A DNA stretch of 64,000 nt from Alphaproteobacteria bacterium (GTDB taxonomy: Bacteria > Pseudomonadota > Alphaproteobacteria > Ferrovibrionales > Ferrovibrionaceae), in contig JAFKFH010000011.1 in NCBI GenBank assembly GCA_017307375.1, positions 227,795 to 291,794 of the forward strand, in the 5' to 3' direction. Below are positions 1-7,404 of this stretch, one piece after another (within the stretch, counting starts at the first letter, position 1; each line of letters begins with the position of its first letter). A model generated the notes under the pieces. That model was not told the origin of the DNA. It saw only the letters and a program-made list of their open reading frames with translations, and did not search any database. The position numbers and the translations under genes are program-made.

Positions 1-78
1 CGACCGGGCAATCGCCCAGCCGATCCCGCGGCTCGCCCCCGTCACCAGCGCCTGGCTTCCCTGCAGTCGACCCGTCAC
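1..78 (-). CDS. Short-chain dehydrogenase/reductase, N-terminal fragment
   Basis: Only the first 26 codons lie in the window; the gene continues past the left edge. The visible protein has the SDR nucleotide-binding loop TGASRGIG at residues 13-20, which marks a classical NAD(P)-dependent Rossmann-fold oxidoreductase. The GTG start is chosen because a GGAGG Shine-Dalgarno sits 7 bases upstream (86-90) and the loop falls at its usual distance from the N-terminus. It is transcribed divergently from the ArsR-type regulator, so the shared 135-base spacer with its palindrome may control both. Substrate cannot be inferred from this fragment. Confidence 0.8.
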   Translation of the reverse strand, partial: MTGRLQGSQALVTGASRGIGWAIARS

Positions 79-146
79 GGCTCGGCCTCCTGATTCCGAT
101 TTGTTTTAAACCTAAAATAAATCGGCGCGGCCGGCAAGGAGATGAA

Positions 147-166
147 ATGCAACCATTCAGTTGCAT
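147..166. promoter_or_regulatory. Candidate ArsR operator (inverted repeat)
   Basis: A perfect 7-base inverted repeat, ATGCAAC and GTTGCAT, is separated by 6 bases. It lies 47 bases upstream of the ArsR-family start codon and 68 bases upstream of the divergent SDR start. The size and symmetry suit a dimeric winged-helix repressor, so autoregulation and control of the SDR are the simplest reading. Binding is inferred, not shown. Confidence 0.55.
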
Positions 167-213
167 GATCGGGCCCCTCGGCCTAACGTCGATGGCTCCG
201 GGAGGTGCGGACC

Positions 214-540
214 ATGGCTGGACACACGGCGAAGACGATGGCCCCGATTTTCGCCGCCCTGGGCGACCCGACCCGCCTGGCGCTGTTCATCCGCCTCGCC
301 GACGGCCAGGGCCGCTCGATCGCCACGCTCTCGGCCGACGCGGCGATAACCCGCCAGGCGGTGACCAGGCATCTGCGGGTGCTGGAAGCGGCCGGGCTGG
401 TCGCCTCGCTGCGGCTGGGCCGCGAAACCCGGTTCACCTTCAGGCCGGAACCGATCGCTTGGATGCGCGGCTATCTCGACGACGTCTCGCGGCAATCGAA
501 TGACGCGCCGGGACGGCTGAAGGGCATCCTGGAAGATTGA
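214..540 (+). CDS. ArsR-family transcriptional regulator
   Basis: A 108-residue winged-helix regulator. The N-terminal ALGDPTRLALFIRL helix and the following recognition helix (ITRQAVTRHLRVLEAAGLV) are typical of ArsR/SmtB repressors, with a wing around LGRETRFTF. The cysteine and histidine metal sites of ArsR or SmtB are not evident, so it resembles the metal-independent subgroup often paired with small enzymes. The ATG at 214 is preferred over the in-frame GTG at 205 because the GGGAGG Shine-Dalgarno (200-205) is 8 bases upstream of the ATG and overlaps the GTG. It is divergent from an SDR gene and has a clear palindrome in its leader, suggesting autoregulation. Confidence 0.87.
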   Translation: MAGHTAKTMAPIFAALGDPTRLALFIRLADGQGRSIATLSADAAITRQAVTRHLRVLEAAGLVASLRLGRETRFTFRPEPIAWMRGYLDDVSRQSNDAPGRLKGILED

Positions 541-557
541 GGATCATATTCTTACGA

Positions 558-660
558 TCGTCATTCCGGCAAAAGCCGGAATCCAGGGTATGCGCCGCAC
601 CGCTTGCGACACCCTTGCCCCGGATCCCGGATCTCCGCTTCGCTACGTCCGGGATGACGA
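558..660. repeat. MITE/REP-like palindromic intergenic element
   Basis: The element is bounded by imperfect 12-base terminal inverted repeats (TCGTCATTCCGG at 558-569 and CCGGGATGACGA at 649-660, one mismatch). Inside are a hairpin CCGG-CAAAA-CCGG-like stem and several CCGGATC repeats. This is the general form of dispersed intergenic repeats common in proteobacterial genomes. Its right end overlaps the 3' end of the minus-strand NmrA-like gene and supplies that protein's last codons. Only one copy is seen in this window, so repetition elsewhere is inference. Confidence 0.6.
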
Positions 661-1554
661 CGATGGCTTGAGGAAACGGCCCTCCTTCAGCCATGCCGCA
701 AGCGGTGTCGTCCTGCTGCCGGTGACCTGTTCGAACAGGTCGTTGGCCGGCAAGGCTTGGCGCAGCGCGATGCCGACCGTCGCTATGTGGGCCGCCATGT
801 CGCTGCCGATGCGCGGGTCCGTGGCTGCGAGCGCGTTCAGCCGATCGCGCCAGGCTTCGGGCGCGATGGTCTCGTGCCGCAGGTCACGGCCGAGATGCCG
901 CCCGATGATGGCCGCGGCCTCGCCATGGGTCAGGCGCTGGTCGCCGGTCGGATAGACGGCTTTCGCATCGCCGAAACGTTCGGGATGCAGCAAAGCCGCG
1001 GCGGCGAACCGCCCGGCATCGGTGCCCGACATCCAGGCCATCGGCACATCGCCGAAGGAATTCCGGATCACGCCGTCGCCCAGAATGTCGGCCCGGTGCA
1101 ACAGGTCGAGGTTTTCCAGGAACAGTGCCGCGATCCGCAGGTGCAGGCAGGCGAAACCGGCCCATTCCAGGATCTCCTCGGCGAGGAACTGTGCGCGGCC
1201 GAGATGGCTGGGGCTGTCCGGGCGCGAGACGCCCATCGACATGACGACGACGCGCCGCAGCCCCGCGGCCCTGCCCGCCGCGGCAAAATTCGCCGCAGCC
1301 TCGACGATGCCGGCGGCGACCGGATAGGTGAAATAGGCGGTTTCGACCCCGCCAAGCGCGGGTGCCAGCGCGCGACGGTCATGCAGGTCGCCGGCCACCA
1401 CCTCGATGCCCTGCCCGGCCAGCACCTCGCTTCGTTCGTCGAGACGGCGCACCAGGGCCCGCACCGGCCGCCCGGCCTCGCGCAGCGCCCGGATCACCGT
1501 CATGCCCGTACCGCCATGGCGCCCGGCCGCACCGACAACCAGAATGGGTTTCAT
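643..1554 (-). CDS. NmrA-like NAD(P)-binding protein (quinone reductase/SDR type)
   Basis: A 303-residue atypical SDR. The N-terminal MKPILVVGAAG strand-loop and GxxGxxG motif form a Rossmann nucleotide site, followed by an NmrA-like pattern with LVRRLDE after beta-2 and VVAGDL further on. The family includes NAD(P)H:quinone reductases such as QOR2/YtfG and redox-sensing regulators. No catalytic YxxxK tetrad is obvious, which fits NmrA-like members. The ATG at 1554 was chosen over the upstream in-frame codon at 1611 because it opens directly on the Rossmann strand and has GGAG 9 bases upstream; that GGAG lies within the adjacent palindrome. The C-terminal PSSSSRT tail is encoded by the repeat element. 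It follows a MarR gene, suggesting redox or electrophile control. Confidence 0.82.
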   Translation of the reverse strand: MKPILVVGAAGRHGGTGMTVIRALREAGRPVRALVRRLDERSEVLAGQGIEVVAGDLHDRRALAPALGGVETAYFTYPVAAGIVEAAANFAAAGRAAGLRRVVVMSMGVSRPDSPSHLGRAQFLAEEILEWAGFACLHLRIAALFLENLDLLHRADILGDGVIRNSFGDVPMAWMSGTDAGRFAAAALLHPERFGDAKAVYPTGDQRLTHGEAAAIIGRHLGRDLRHETIAPEAWRDRLNALAATDPRIGSDMAAHIATVGIALRQALPANDLFEQVTGSRTTPLAAWLKEGRFLKPSSSSRT

Positions 1555-1561
1555 CGTTTCT

Positions 1562-1595
1562 CGCTCCATATAGTGTATATGCACTATATGGAGCG
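1562..1595. promoter_or_regulatory. Perfect 14-base inverted repeat over the RBS; likely MarR operator
   Basis: Arms 1562-1575 and 1582-1595 are perfectly complementary with a 6-base spacer, and the centre is AT-rich (TATAGTG...CACTATA). It sits between the MarR gene and the NmrA-like gene, 7 bases from the latter's start codon. The arm nearest that gene contains its GGAG Shine-Dalgarno, so a transcript reading through could fold the RBS into a hairpin. DNA operator for the neighbouring MarR protein is the preferred reading. Confidence 0.65.
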
Positions 1596-1614
1596 GAGAG
1601 GCGGCGGGCAAGCG

Positions 1615-2061
1615 TCATCGCACGGCGCGCCGCAAGGCCTCCAGCGCATGGCGCACCGCGCTCGCCTGCCCGCTTGCCAGCCGCTCGGTGGTCGCGCGCT
1701 GCGCCTGCCGCCATTTCGGCACGGCCTGATCGAGCAAGGCGCGGCCGGCCGGGGTCAGCCGGTAGTTCACGGCCCGGCCGCGGTCGCCGTCGCGCTCGAT
1801 CAACCCGCGTTCGACCAGGCGCTTGAAGTTGCGCACCAGCGTCGTCCGCTCATAGGCCAGCCGTTCGGCCAGTTCGGTGATCGAGTTGGCCCGGCCGCGC
1901 GCGACGACGCCGAGCAGCGTGAACTCGGTCACCTCGAGATCGAGCGGCGCCAGCACGTCGTTATAGGCGCGCGTCACCGCCCGCGCCGTCATCCGGCTGC
2001 CCAGGCAGAAGCAGTCGCGCACGATGGCGTCGAGGACGTCGTCAAGGTCGGGGGCGGTCAT
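1615..2061 (-). CDS. MarR-family transcriptional regulator
   Basis: A 148-residue MarR protein. The N-terminal dimerisation helix carries Cys17 and Cys19 (DCFCLGSRM), followed by the winged helix ITELAERLAYERTTLVRNFKRLVERGLIE and wing DGDRGRAVNYRLT. Family members sense phenolics, quinones or oxidants; a cysteine near the N-terminus is where OhrR-type redox sensors carry theirs, but redox sensing here is only a suggestion. Its start overlaps the LysR stop by four bases (ATGA), so the two regulators are co-translated. The downstream palindrome and NmrA-like oxidoreductase are the likely target. Confidence 0.88.
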   Translation of the reverse strand: MTAPDLDDVLDAIVRDCFCLGSRMTARAVTRAYNDVLAPLDLEVTEFTLLGVVARGRANSITELAERLAYERTTLVRNFKRLVERGLIERDGDRGRAVNYRLTPAGRALLDQAVPKWRQAQRATTERLASGQASAVRHALEALRRAVR

Positions 2062-2915
2062 GGCAGCAGCGCCAGGAAGGCACGCACCGCCGGCTCCTGC
2101 GCCGCGGTCTCGCGGGTGACGACATGGAGCTTGCGGCGCAGATTGGGCCTGAGCCGCAGGGCCGTGAGATCGGCGGCATCGGACAGCGCCAGCTCGGGCA
2201 GGATGGTGAAGCCGAGGCCTTCCCGGACCATGGCGATCAGCGTGGTGTTGTCGCGCACCATGCAGACGATCTCGGGCCGGCTGCCGGCCAGCCCCAGCAG
2301 TTCCTCGATCATCGTCTCACACCCGCCGCCCGACATCACCATCCGATCGCCGTCGAGATCGGCGAGCGTGGCTTCGCGCCGGTTGCCGAGGCGATGGCCC
2401 GGCGGCAGCAGCACGACATACTGATCCTCCGCGACCGTCCGGGCCACCAGCCCCGGCGCCAGATGGTTGGTGATGCCGATGTCGATGGCGCCGGCCAGCG
2501 CCCAGTCGCGCACCTCCGGGTCGTTGCCTTCATAGAGGCTGACCGCGACCTTGGGGTAGCGCGCCCGGAACTGGCGCAGCCAGCCCGGCACCAGGCGGAT
2601 CGCCGCACTCTGCACCGCGCCCAGCCGCAGCCTGGCACCGGCGAGGTCGGCCCCGCCGCCACAGGCGGCCAGCCGCTCGATGGCGGCGAGCGCCGCGCGC
2701 ACCTCGACCAGCGCGGTCTCGCCGGCCTGGGTCGGGATGACGCCGTCGCGCCCGCGGCGGAACAAGGTCACGCCCAACCCGGCCTCGACCGCGCCCACCG
2801 CCTGGCTGACGGCCGACTGGGTCAGGCCGAGGCGGCTGGCCGCGGCGGTGAAGCCCTGCGTCTCGGCGACGGCGGCAAGGCAGCGCAATTGCGGAATCGA
2901 GATATTAGCCAGCAT
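2058..2915 (-). CDS. LysR-family transcriptional regulator
   Basis: A 285-residue LTTR. Residues about 5-63 form the winged helix (IPQLRCLAAVAETQGFTAAA, then LTQSAVSQAVGAVEAGLGVTLFRR). The rest is the two-lobed periplasmic-binding-like effector domain with the usual PPGHRL segment. It is divergent from the nitrilase gene across an 89-base spacer holding AT-rich sequence around 2930-2950, the classic arrangement for an LTTR controlling its neighbour. It is also translationally coupled to the MarR gene downstream. The effector is unknown; a nitrile or related acid would fit the context. Confidence 0.9.
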   Translation of the reverse strand: MLANISIPQLRCLAAVAETQGFTAAASRLGLTQSAVSQAVGAVEAGLGVTLFRRGRDGVIPTQAGETALVEVRAALAAIERLAACGGGADLAGARLRLGAVQSAAIRLVPGWLRQFRARYPKVAVSLYEGNDPEVRDWALAGAIDIGITNHLAPGLVARTVAEDQYVVLLPPGHRLGNRREATLADLDGDRMVMSGGGCETMIEELLGLAGSRPEIVCMVRDNTTLIAMVREGLGFTILPELALSDAADLTALRLRPNLRRKLHVVTRETAAQEPAVRAFLALLP

Positions 2916-3004
2916 GATCTGTCGATATCAGGACGATTAATTTCCCTTATTCTCGCCCGGGCCCTACACCATGGCAATCGTCTTCCTCGCCAGGAGTGGC
3001 CGCC

Positions 3005-3955
3005 ATGACCGACAGCCTTGTCGTTGCCGTAGCCCAGATCGCCCCCGTGTGGCTCGACCGTCACCGCACCACCGCCAAGATCGTCGAGCGGATGCAGCAG
3101 GCGGCGGCACAAGGCGCCCGTCTCGTCACCTTCGGCGAGACGCTGCTGCCCGGCTATCCGTTCTGGCTGGAACGCACCGACGGTGCCCGCTTCAACTCGC
3201 CCCGGCAGAAGGAAATCCACGCCCTCTATCTCGACCAGGCGGTCCAGATCGAGGTCGGCCATCTGAGCCTCGTGACCGAGGCCGCGGCCGACCTCAAGCT
3301 CGCAGTCACGCTGGGCATCGCCGAGCGCCCGGCCGATCGCGGCGGCCACAGCGTCTATTGCTCGGCGGTGCAGATCGGGGCGGACGGCCGCATCCTCTCG
3401 GTCCACCGCAAGCTGATGCCGACCTATGAGGAGCGGCTGTGCTGGTCGCCCGGCGACGGCCACGGCCTGCAAGTCCACGACCTCGCCCCGTTCCGTATCG
3501 GCGCGTTGAACTGCTGGGAGAACTGGATGCCGCTGAGCCGTGCCGCGCTCTATGCGCTGGGCGAGGACCTCCATATCGGGCTGTGGCCGGGGGGCGAGCA
3601 CAACACCCACGACCTGACCCGCGTCCAGGCCAAGGAAGGCCGCAGCTACGTCATCGCCGCCTGCGGCCTGATGCGGCCCGGAGACGTGCCGGCCGACCTG
3701 CCGCATCGCGACGTCATGCTGGCGGAGACGGCCCCCTACTGGGCCAATGGCGGATCCTGCATCGCCGCGCCCGACGGCTCGTGGGTGGTGCCGCCGGCCG
3801 TCGGCGAGGAAACCCTGCTGGTCGCAACCCTCGACCATGCCGCGGTCCGCCGCGAACGCCAGAACTTCGACCCCGCCGGGCATTACTCCCGGCCTGACGT
3901 CACCCGCCTGGTCGTCGACCGCCGACGGCAGGCGATCGCGGAATTCGTCGACTGA
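3005..3955 (+). CDS. Nitrilase/carbon-nitrogen hydrolase
   Basis: A 316-residue member of the nitrilase superfamily, which hydrolyses nitriles to carboxylic acids and ammonia (or, in related branches, amides). The full catalytic triad is visible: Glu45 in TFGETLLPGYPFW, Lys136 in HRKLMPTYEERLCW, and Cys170 in LNCWENWMPL. The CWEN context and the length match true nitrilases (branch 1) better than amidases. ATG at 3005 is preferred over GTG at 2996 because AGGAG at 2992-2996 is 8 bases upstream. It is divergent from the LysR gene, a probable regulator. A long hairpin follows the stop codon. Confidence 0.9.
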   Translation: MTDSLVVAVAQIAPVWLDRHRTTAKIVERMQQAAAQGARLVTFGETLLPGYPFWLERTDGARFNSPRQKEIHALYLDQAVQIEVGHLSLVTEAAADLKLAVTLGIAERPADRGGHSVYCSAVQIGADGRILSVHRKLMPTYEERLCWSPGDGHGLQVHDLAPFRIGALNCWENWMPLSRAALYALGEDLHIGLWPGGEHNTHDLTRVQAKEGRSYVIAACGLMRPGDVPADLPHRDVMLAETAPYWANGGSCIAAPDGSWVVPPAVGEETLLVATLDHAAVRRERQNFDPAGHYSRPDVTRLVVDRRRQAIAEFVD

Positions 3956-3965
3956 CTGCGCCTTC

Positions 3966-4011
3966 CCCGCCGGCAACATGCCGTATGAAACAGCGGCATG
4001 TTGCCGGCGGG
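3966..4011 (+). terminator. Long perfect hairpin after the nitrilase gene
   Basis: Arms of 18 bases (3966-3983 and 3994-4011) are perfectly complementary around a 10-base loop, beginning 10 bases after the nitrilase stop codon. There is no T tract, so intrinsic termination is uncertain; it could protect the 3' end or act as a factor-dependent terminator. Its right arm abuts the decayed antitoxin start. Confidence 0.5.
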
Positions 4012-4020
4012 AGCATGCAA

Positions 4021-4323
4021 ATGTCGACCACGATCGTCGAGGCCGTCGCGCGGAAGCTGGGAGGCGCCAGTGTCCTTGGCGTTGCCATACGCTCTCAGGC
4101 CGACCTGGCGCTGGCGGTTCGCAATCGCCTGCCGCCGGCGGCGTCGAGGGGGTTGAGCCGTGCCGGGCTGACCGAGCAGGAAATCGAGAAGTTTGTCATT
4201 CCGACTAGGCCGCCAGATGGCTGCGCCGCGGACTGGCCGAACTGGGCGGGGAAAGCCCGCTCGGCATGGCCCAGACCGAGGCGGGAGCCCGCGTGATCGA
4301 GACCATCCTGGGGAGAGCGTCAG
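4021..4323 (+). pseudogene. Decayed antitoxin, MbcA/ParS/Xre (DUF2384) type
   Basis: Two fragments in different frames reconstruct a DUF2384-type antitoxin. The first, from ATG 4021, runs through LTEQEIEKFVIP, a typical sequence before the central helix. The second, from about 4212 in another frame, reads ARWLRRGLAELGGESP, then MAQTEAGARVIETILGR, the characteristic C-terminal helix-turn-helix that ends these antitoxins. Between them roughly 30-40 residues of the central domain are missing and the frame changes; a TAG stands just upstream in the second frame. No RES-domain toxin or other partner follows; the next gene is an ABC permease on the other strand. The call rests on motif recognition and the interpretation as a deletion remnant is inference. 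Confidence 0.6.
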
Positions 4324-4363
4324 GCACCGTTCACGCTGGATCACCGACTGTCCGACCCGCCCC

Positions 4364-5164
4364 TCACTTGATGCCGGCGCGCATGAAGCTCTGCACGAAC
4401 TGGCGCTGGAACAGCAGGAAGGCGATCAGCAGCGGGCCGGAGGTGATCAGCGTCGCCGCCGTGATGATCGCCCAGTCGATGCCCTGGTCGACCGAGGCGA
4501 AGACCTGCAACCCGACGGTCAGCGGCCGCGCGTTGACCGAATTGGTCACGATCAGCGGCCACAGGAAGTTGTTCCAGTGATAGCTGACCGAGACCAGCGC
4601 ATAGGCGAGGTAGACCGGCTTGGCCAGCGGGACGTAGACCTTCCACAGGATCTGGACCGGGCCGCAGCCTTCGACGCGCGCGGCCTCGTCCAGTTCCTTG
4701 GGCACGGTCTTGAAGGTCTGGCGCAGCAGGAAGATGCCGAAGGCAGAGGCCATGTAGGGCAGGCCGATGCCGAAGATGGTATCGAGCAGGCCGAGCCTGG
4801 ACAGCGTCTGGTAATTCTCGACGATCAGCACGTCCGGCATGATCATCAGCTGCACCAGCACCAGCAGGAAGGCGAGCGTCTTGCCCCAGAAATCGAAGCG
4901 GGCGAAGGCGTAGCCGGCGAAGGTGCAGAGGATCAGCTGGCCGACCAGCACCAGCGCGCAGAGCAGGATGGTGTTGAGGATATAGCGCGCGAACGGCGCG
5001 GCGTTCCACGCGGTCACCAGGTTCTGCACCGTCCACGGCGCCGACAGGTCGAAGCGGGTCGAGAACTCGGTCGGGTGCAGCGCGGTCCAGAAGGCATAGA
5101 CCAGCGGCAGGATCCAGGCGATGCCCAGCACCCAGGCGGCGATCGTTTCCAGCGCGCGGTTCAT
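4364..5164 (-). CDS. ABC transporter inner-membrane permease, CUT1 class (second permease)
   Basis: A 266-residue membrane protein with about six transmembrane helices. The EAA loop (KELDEAARVEGCGPVQILWKV) docks onto the ATPase. It resembles UgpE/MalG-type permeases that pair with a second permease for uptake of sugars or glycerol-3-phosphate. Its ATG overlaps the stop of the first permease in ATGA. It is the last gene of the four-gene importer operon; downstream lies the decayed antitoxin. Confidence 0.9.
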   Translation of the reverse strand: MNRALETIAAWVLGIAWILPLVYAFWTALHPTEFSTRFDLSAPWTVQNLVTAWNAAPFARYILNTILLCALVLVGQLILCTFAGYAFARFDFWGKTLAFLLVLVQLMIMPDVLIVENYQTLSRLGLLDTIFGIGLPYMASAFGIFLLRQTFKTVPKELDEAARVEGCGPVQILWKVYVPLAKPVYLAYALVSVSYHWNNFLWPLIVTNSVNARPLTVGLQVFASVDQGIDWAIITAATLITSGPLLIAFLLFQRQFVQSFMRAGIK

Positions 5165-6039
5165 TGGTAATGCGTCCGCTTGTCGAGATAGGTGAACTGG
5201 AACACCGCGACCGCGGCGAGCAGCACCAGCAGCACCACCGTCAGCGTCGAGGCGTAGGCCGTGTCCCAGTACTTGAAGCCGATCTCGTAGATGTAGAACA
5301 GCAGCAGCGACGAGGCATTGTCGGGCCCGCCCTTGGTCATCACCACGACATGGTCGACCAGGCGGAAGGCGCCGATCACGGCATTGATCAGCACGAACAG
5401 CGTGGTCGGCATCAGCAAGGGCCAGGTGATGCGGCGGAACACCGTCCAGCGCGACGCGCCCTCGAGCGAGGCGGCCTCGTAGAGGCTGGGGTTGATGCCC
5501 TGCAGCGCGGCCAGATAGAAGATCATGAAGAACCCGGCCTCCTTCCACACCGTCACCACCATCAGGCAGTACAGCGCGGTCGACTGCTGGCCGAGCCAGT
5601 TGACCGGCCCGCCGCCGAACAGGCCGCGGATCTGGTCGATCAGCCCGTAATCGGGGGTGAAGAAGAACATCCAGATATTGGCCACCGCGATCATCGGCAG
5701 CACGGTCGGGGTGAAATAGGCCATGCGCAGGAAGCCGCGGCCCTTCAGCTTGCCGTTGACCAGCAGCGCCATCGCGATCGCCAGCGCGATCGAGGCCGGG
5801 ATCGTCCACACCGCGAACAGGATGTTGTTGCCCAGCACCCGCCAGAAGATCGGATCCTCGATCAGCGTCTCGTACTGCATCAGCCCGACGAAGCGGGCCG
5901 GCCGCGCGCCCTTCGGCGTCGACATGAACGAATCGACGAAGGCCGAGACCATCGGCGCATGGGTGAAGGCAACGAGCAGCACTGCCGCGGGCAGCAGCAG
6001 AAGCCAGCCGTAGATATGGGCGCTGTAGCGTGTCTGCAT
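5161..6039 (-). CDS. ABC transporter inner-membrane permease, CUT1 class (first permease)
   Basis: A 292-residue permease of the UgpA/MalF type. The N-terminal helix (IYGWLLLLPAAVLLVAF) and a six-helix core with EAA loop (SLYEAASLEGASRWTVFRRI) are clear. It forms a heterodimer with the following permease, to which it is translationally coupled. It lies 50 bases after the binding-protein gene. The substrate is a carbohydrate or polyol phosphate by family; the exact one cannot be read from the sequence. Confidence 0.9.
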   Translation of the reverse strand: MQTRYSAHIYGWLLLLPAAVLLVAFTHAPMVSAFVDSFMSTPKGARPARFVGLMQYETLIEDPIFWRVLGNNILFAVWTIPASIALAIAMALLVNGKLKGRGFLRMAYFTPTVLPMIAVANIWMFFFTPDYGLIDQIRGLFGGGPVNWLGQQSTALYCLMVVTVWKEAGFFMIFYLAALQGINPSLYEAASLEGASRWTVFRRITWPLLMPTTLFVLINAVIGAFRLVDHVVVMTKGGPDNASSLLLFYIYEIGFKYWDTAYASTLTVVLLVLLAAVAVFQFTYLDKRTHYQ

Positions 6040-6089
6040 GGTCGTCGGAGGCGCCGGCCAATCGTGCCGGCGCCCCCTTTCACCTCGTC

Positions 6090-7379
6090 TTATTTGTAGG
6101 GCTTCAGGATGCGGTCGGCTTCGCGCTGGGCATCCTTCATCGCGGCTTCCGGCGTCTTGGTGCCGGTCAGCGCCGCCTGCAGGTTGTCGTTCAGCGCCTT
6201 GGCGACCCGCTGGTTCTCATGGGTCGAGAATTCGGCCACCGCGTATTGCAACTGGTCGCGGGCGACCGCCGCCGGCGGGAAGCCCGCGACGTAGTCCTTC
6301 ATCACCTTGGTCTCCCAGGCCGCCGGGCTGACCGCGACATAGCCGGTGTCGATGCCCCACTGGGCAGCGCGCTCGGGCTGGGTCATCCACTTGGCGAAGG
6401 CGAAGGCGGCTTCGCGCTGGGCCTGGCTGGCCTTCTTGAAGACGTAGAAGTTGCCGCCGCCGGTGGGCGAGCCGAAACGCTTGCCGGCCGGCAGCATGCC
6501 GACGCCGAAGTCGAACTTGGCGTTCGCCTTCACGTTGGTCAGGTTGCCGGTGGTGGTCCACATCATCGCCACCTTGCGCTCGAAGAAGTCCTTCGGCGTG
6601 GTGCCCCATTCGACGATGCCGGGCGGCTGCACCTTGTGCTTGGTCGACAGGTCGACCCAGTATTGCAGCGCCTGGACGACGCCGGGCTTGTCGAAATAGA
6701 CCTCGTTGCCGGCCTGGTTCATCAGGATGGCGTCGGCCTGGGTGGTCAGGCCCTGGAACAGCCAGTAGGGGAAGCCCGACGACGGGATCTGGATGCCCCA
6801 CTGGGTCACGTTGCCAGAGGCGTCACGCTTGGTCAGCTTCTGGGCGAAGGCGACCTGCTCGTCCCAGTTCTTCGGGGCGACGTCCGGGTTGAGGCCGGCC
6901 TCCTTGAAGGCTTCCTTGTTCCAGTAGAGCACGACGGTCGAGCGCTGGAACGGGATGCCCCAGGTCTTGCCGCCGGTCTGGCTGTTTTCCATGAACGCCG
7001 GGTAGAACGACTTCAGCCACGCCTTGTCGTCGTCGGTCTTGGCGAGGTCGTCGAAGGGTACGACCGCATCCTCGTCGATCAGGGTGAACATGTCGGTCGA
7101 CAGCAGGATCGAGACCTGCGGGGGTTCATTGCCCTTCAGCGCGGTCAGGACCTTGGTGATCGTGTCCTGGTAGGTGCCGGCATAGACCGGCTTGATCTTG
7201 ACGTTCGGATTGTCCTTCTCGAAGGCCGCCGCCATGCCGTCGATGATCTTGGTGACCGGGCCGCCGACGGCGACCGGGTAGTAGAAGCTCAGTTCGACCG
7301 GCTGGGCCTGCGCCCCGCCGATGCCGAATGCGGCGGCCAGCGCGACGGCGCCGACGCTGCCCTTCAACCAATGCATCAT
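6090..7379 (-). CDS. ABC transporter extracytoplasmic solute-binding protein (UgpB-like)
   Basis: A 429-residue family-1 solute-binding protein. A signal peptide occupies about residues 1-25, with cleavage likely after AQA. The mature protein starts VELSFYYPVAVGGPV and contains segments such as GIPFQRSTVVLYWN, typical of UgpB and other CUT1 binding proteins. It captures substrate in the periplasm for the two permeases encoded downstream. Glycerol-3-phosphate or its diesters is a possible substrate by similarity, but other sugars cannot be excluded. Confidence 0.9.
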   Translation of the reverse strand: MMHWLKGSVGAVALAAAFGIGGAQAQPVELSFYYPVAVGGPVTKIIDGMAAAFEKDNPNVKIKPVYAGTYQDTITKVLTALKGNEPPQVSILLSTDMFTLIDEDAVVPFDDLAKTDDDKAWLKSFYPAFMENSQTGGKTWGIPFQRSTVVLYWNKEAFKEAGLNPDVAPKNWDEQVAFAQKLTKRDASGNVTQWGIQIPSSGFPYWLFQGLTTQADAILMNQAGNEVYFDKPGVVQALQYWVDLSTKHKVQPPGIVEWGTTPKDFFERKVAMMWTTTGNLTNVKANAKFDFGVGMLPAGKRFGSPTGGGNFYVFKKASQAQREAAFAFAKWMTQPERAAQWGIDTGYVAVSPAAWETKVMKDYVAGFPPAAVARDQLQYAVAEFSTHENQRVAKALNDNLQAALTGTKTPEAAMKDAQREADRILKPYK

Positions 7380-7404
7380 GTCCCTCTCCCTTTGGCGATA
7401 GTAC

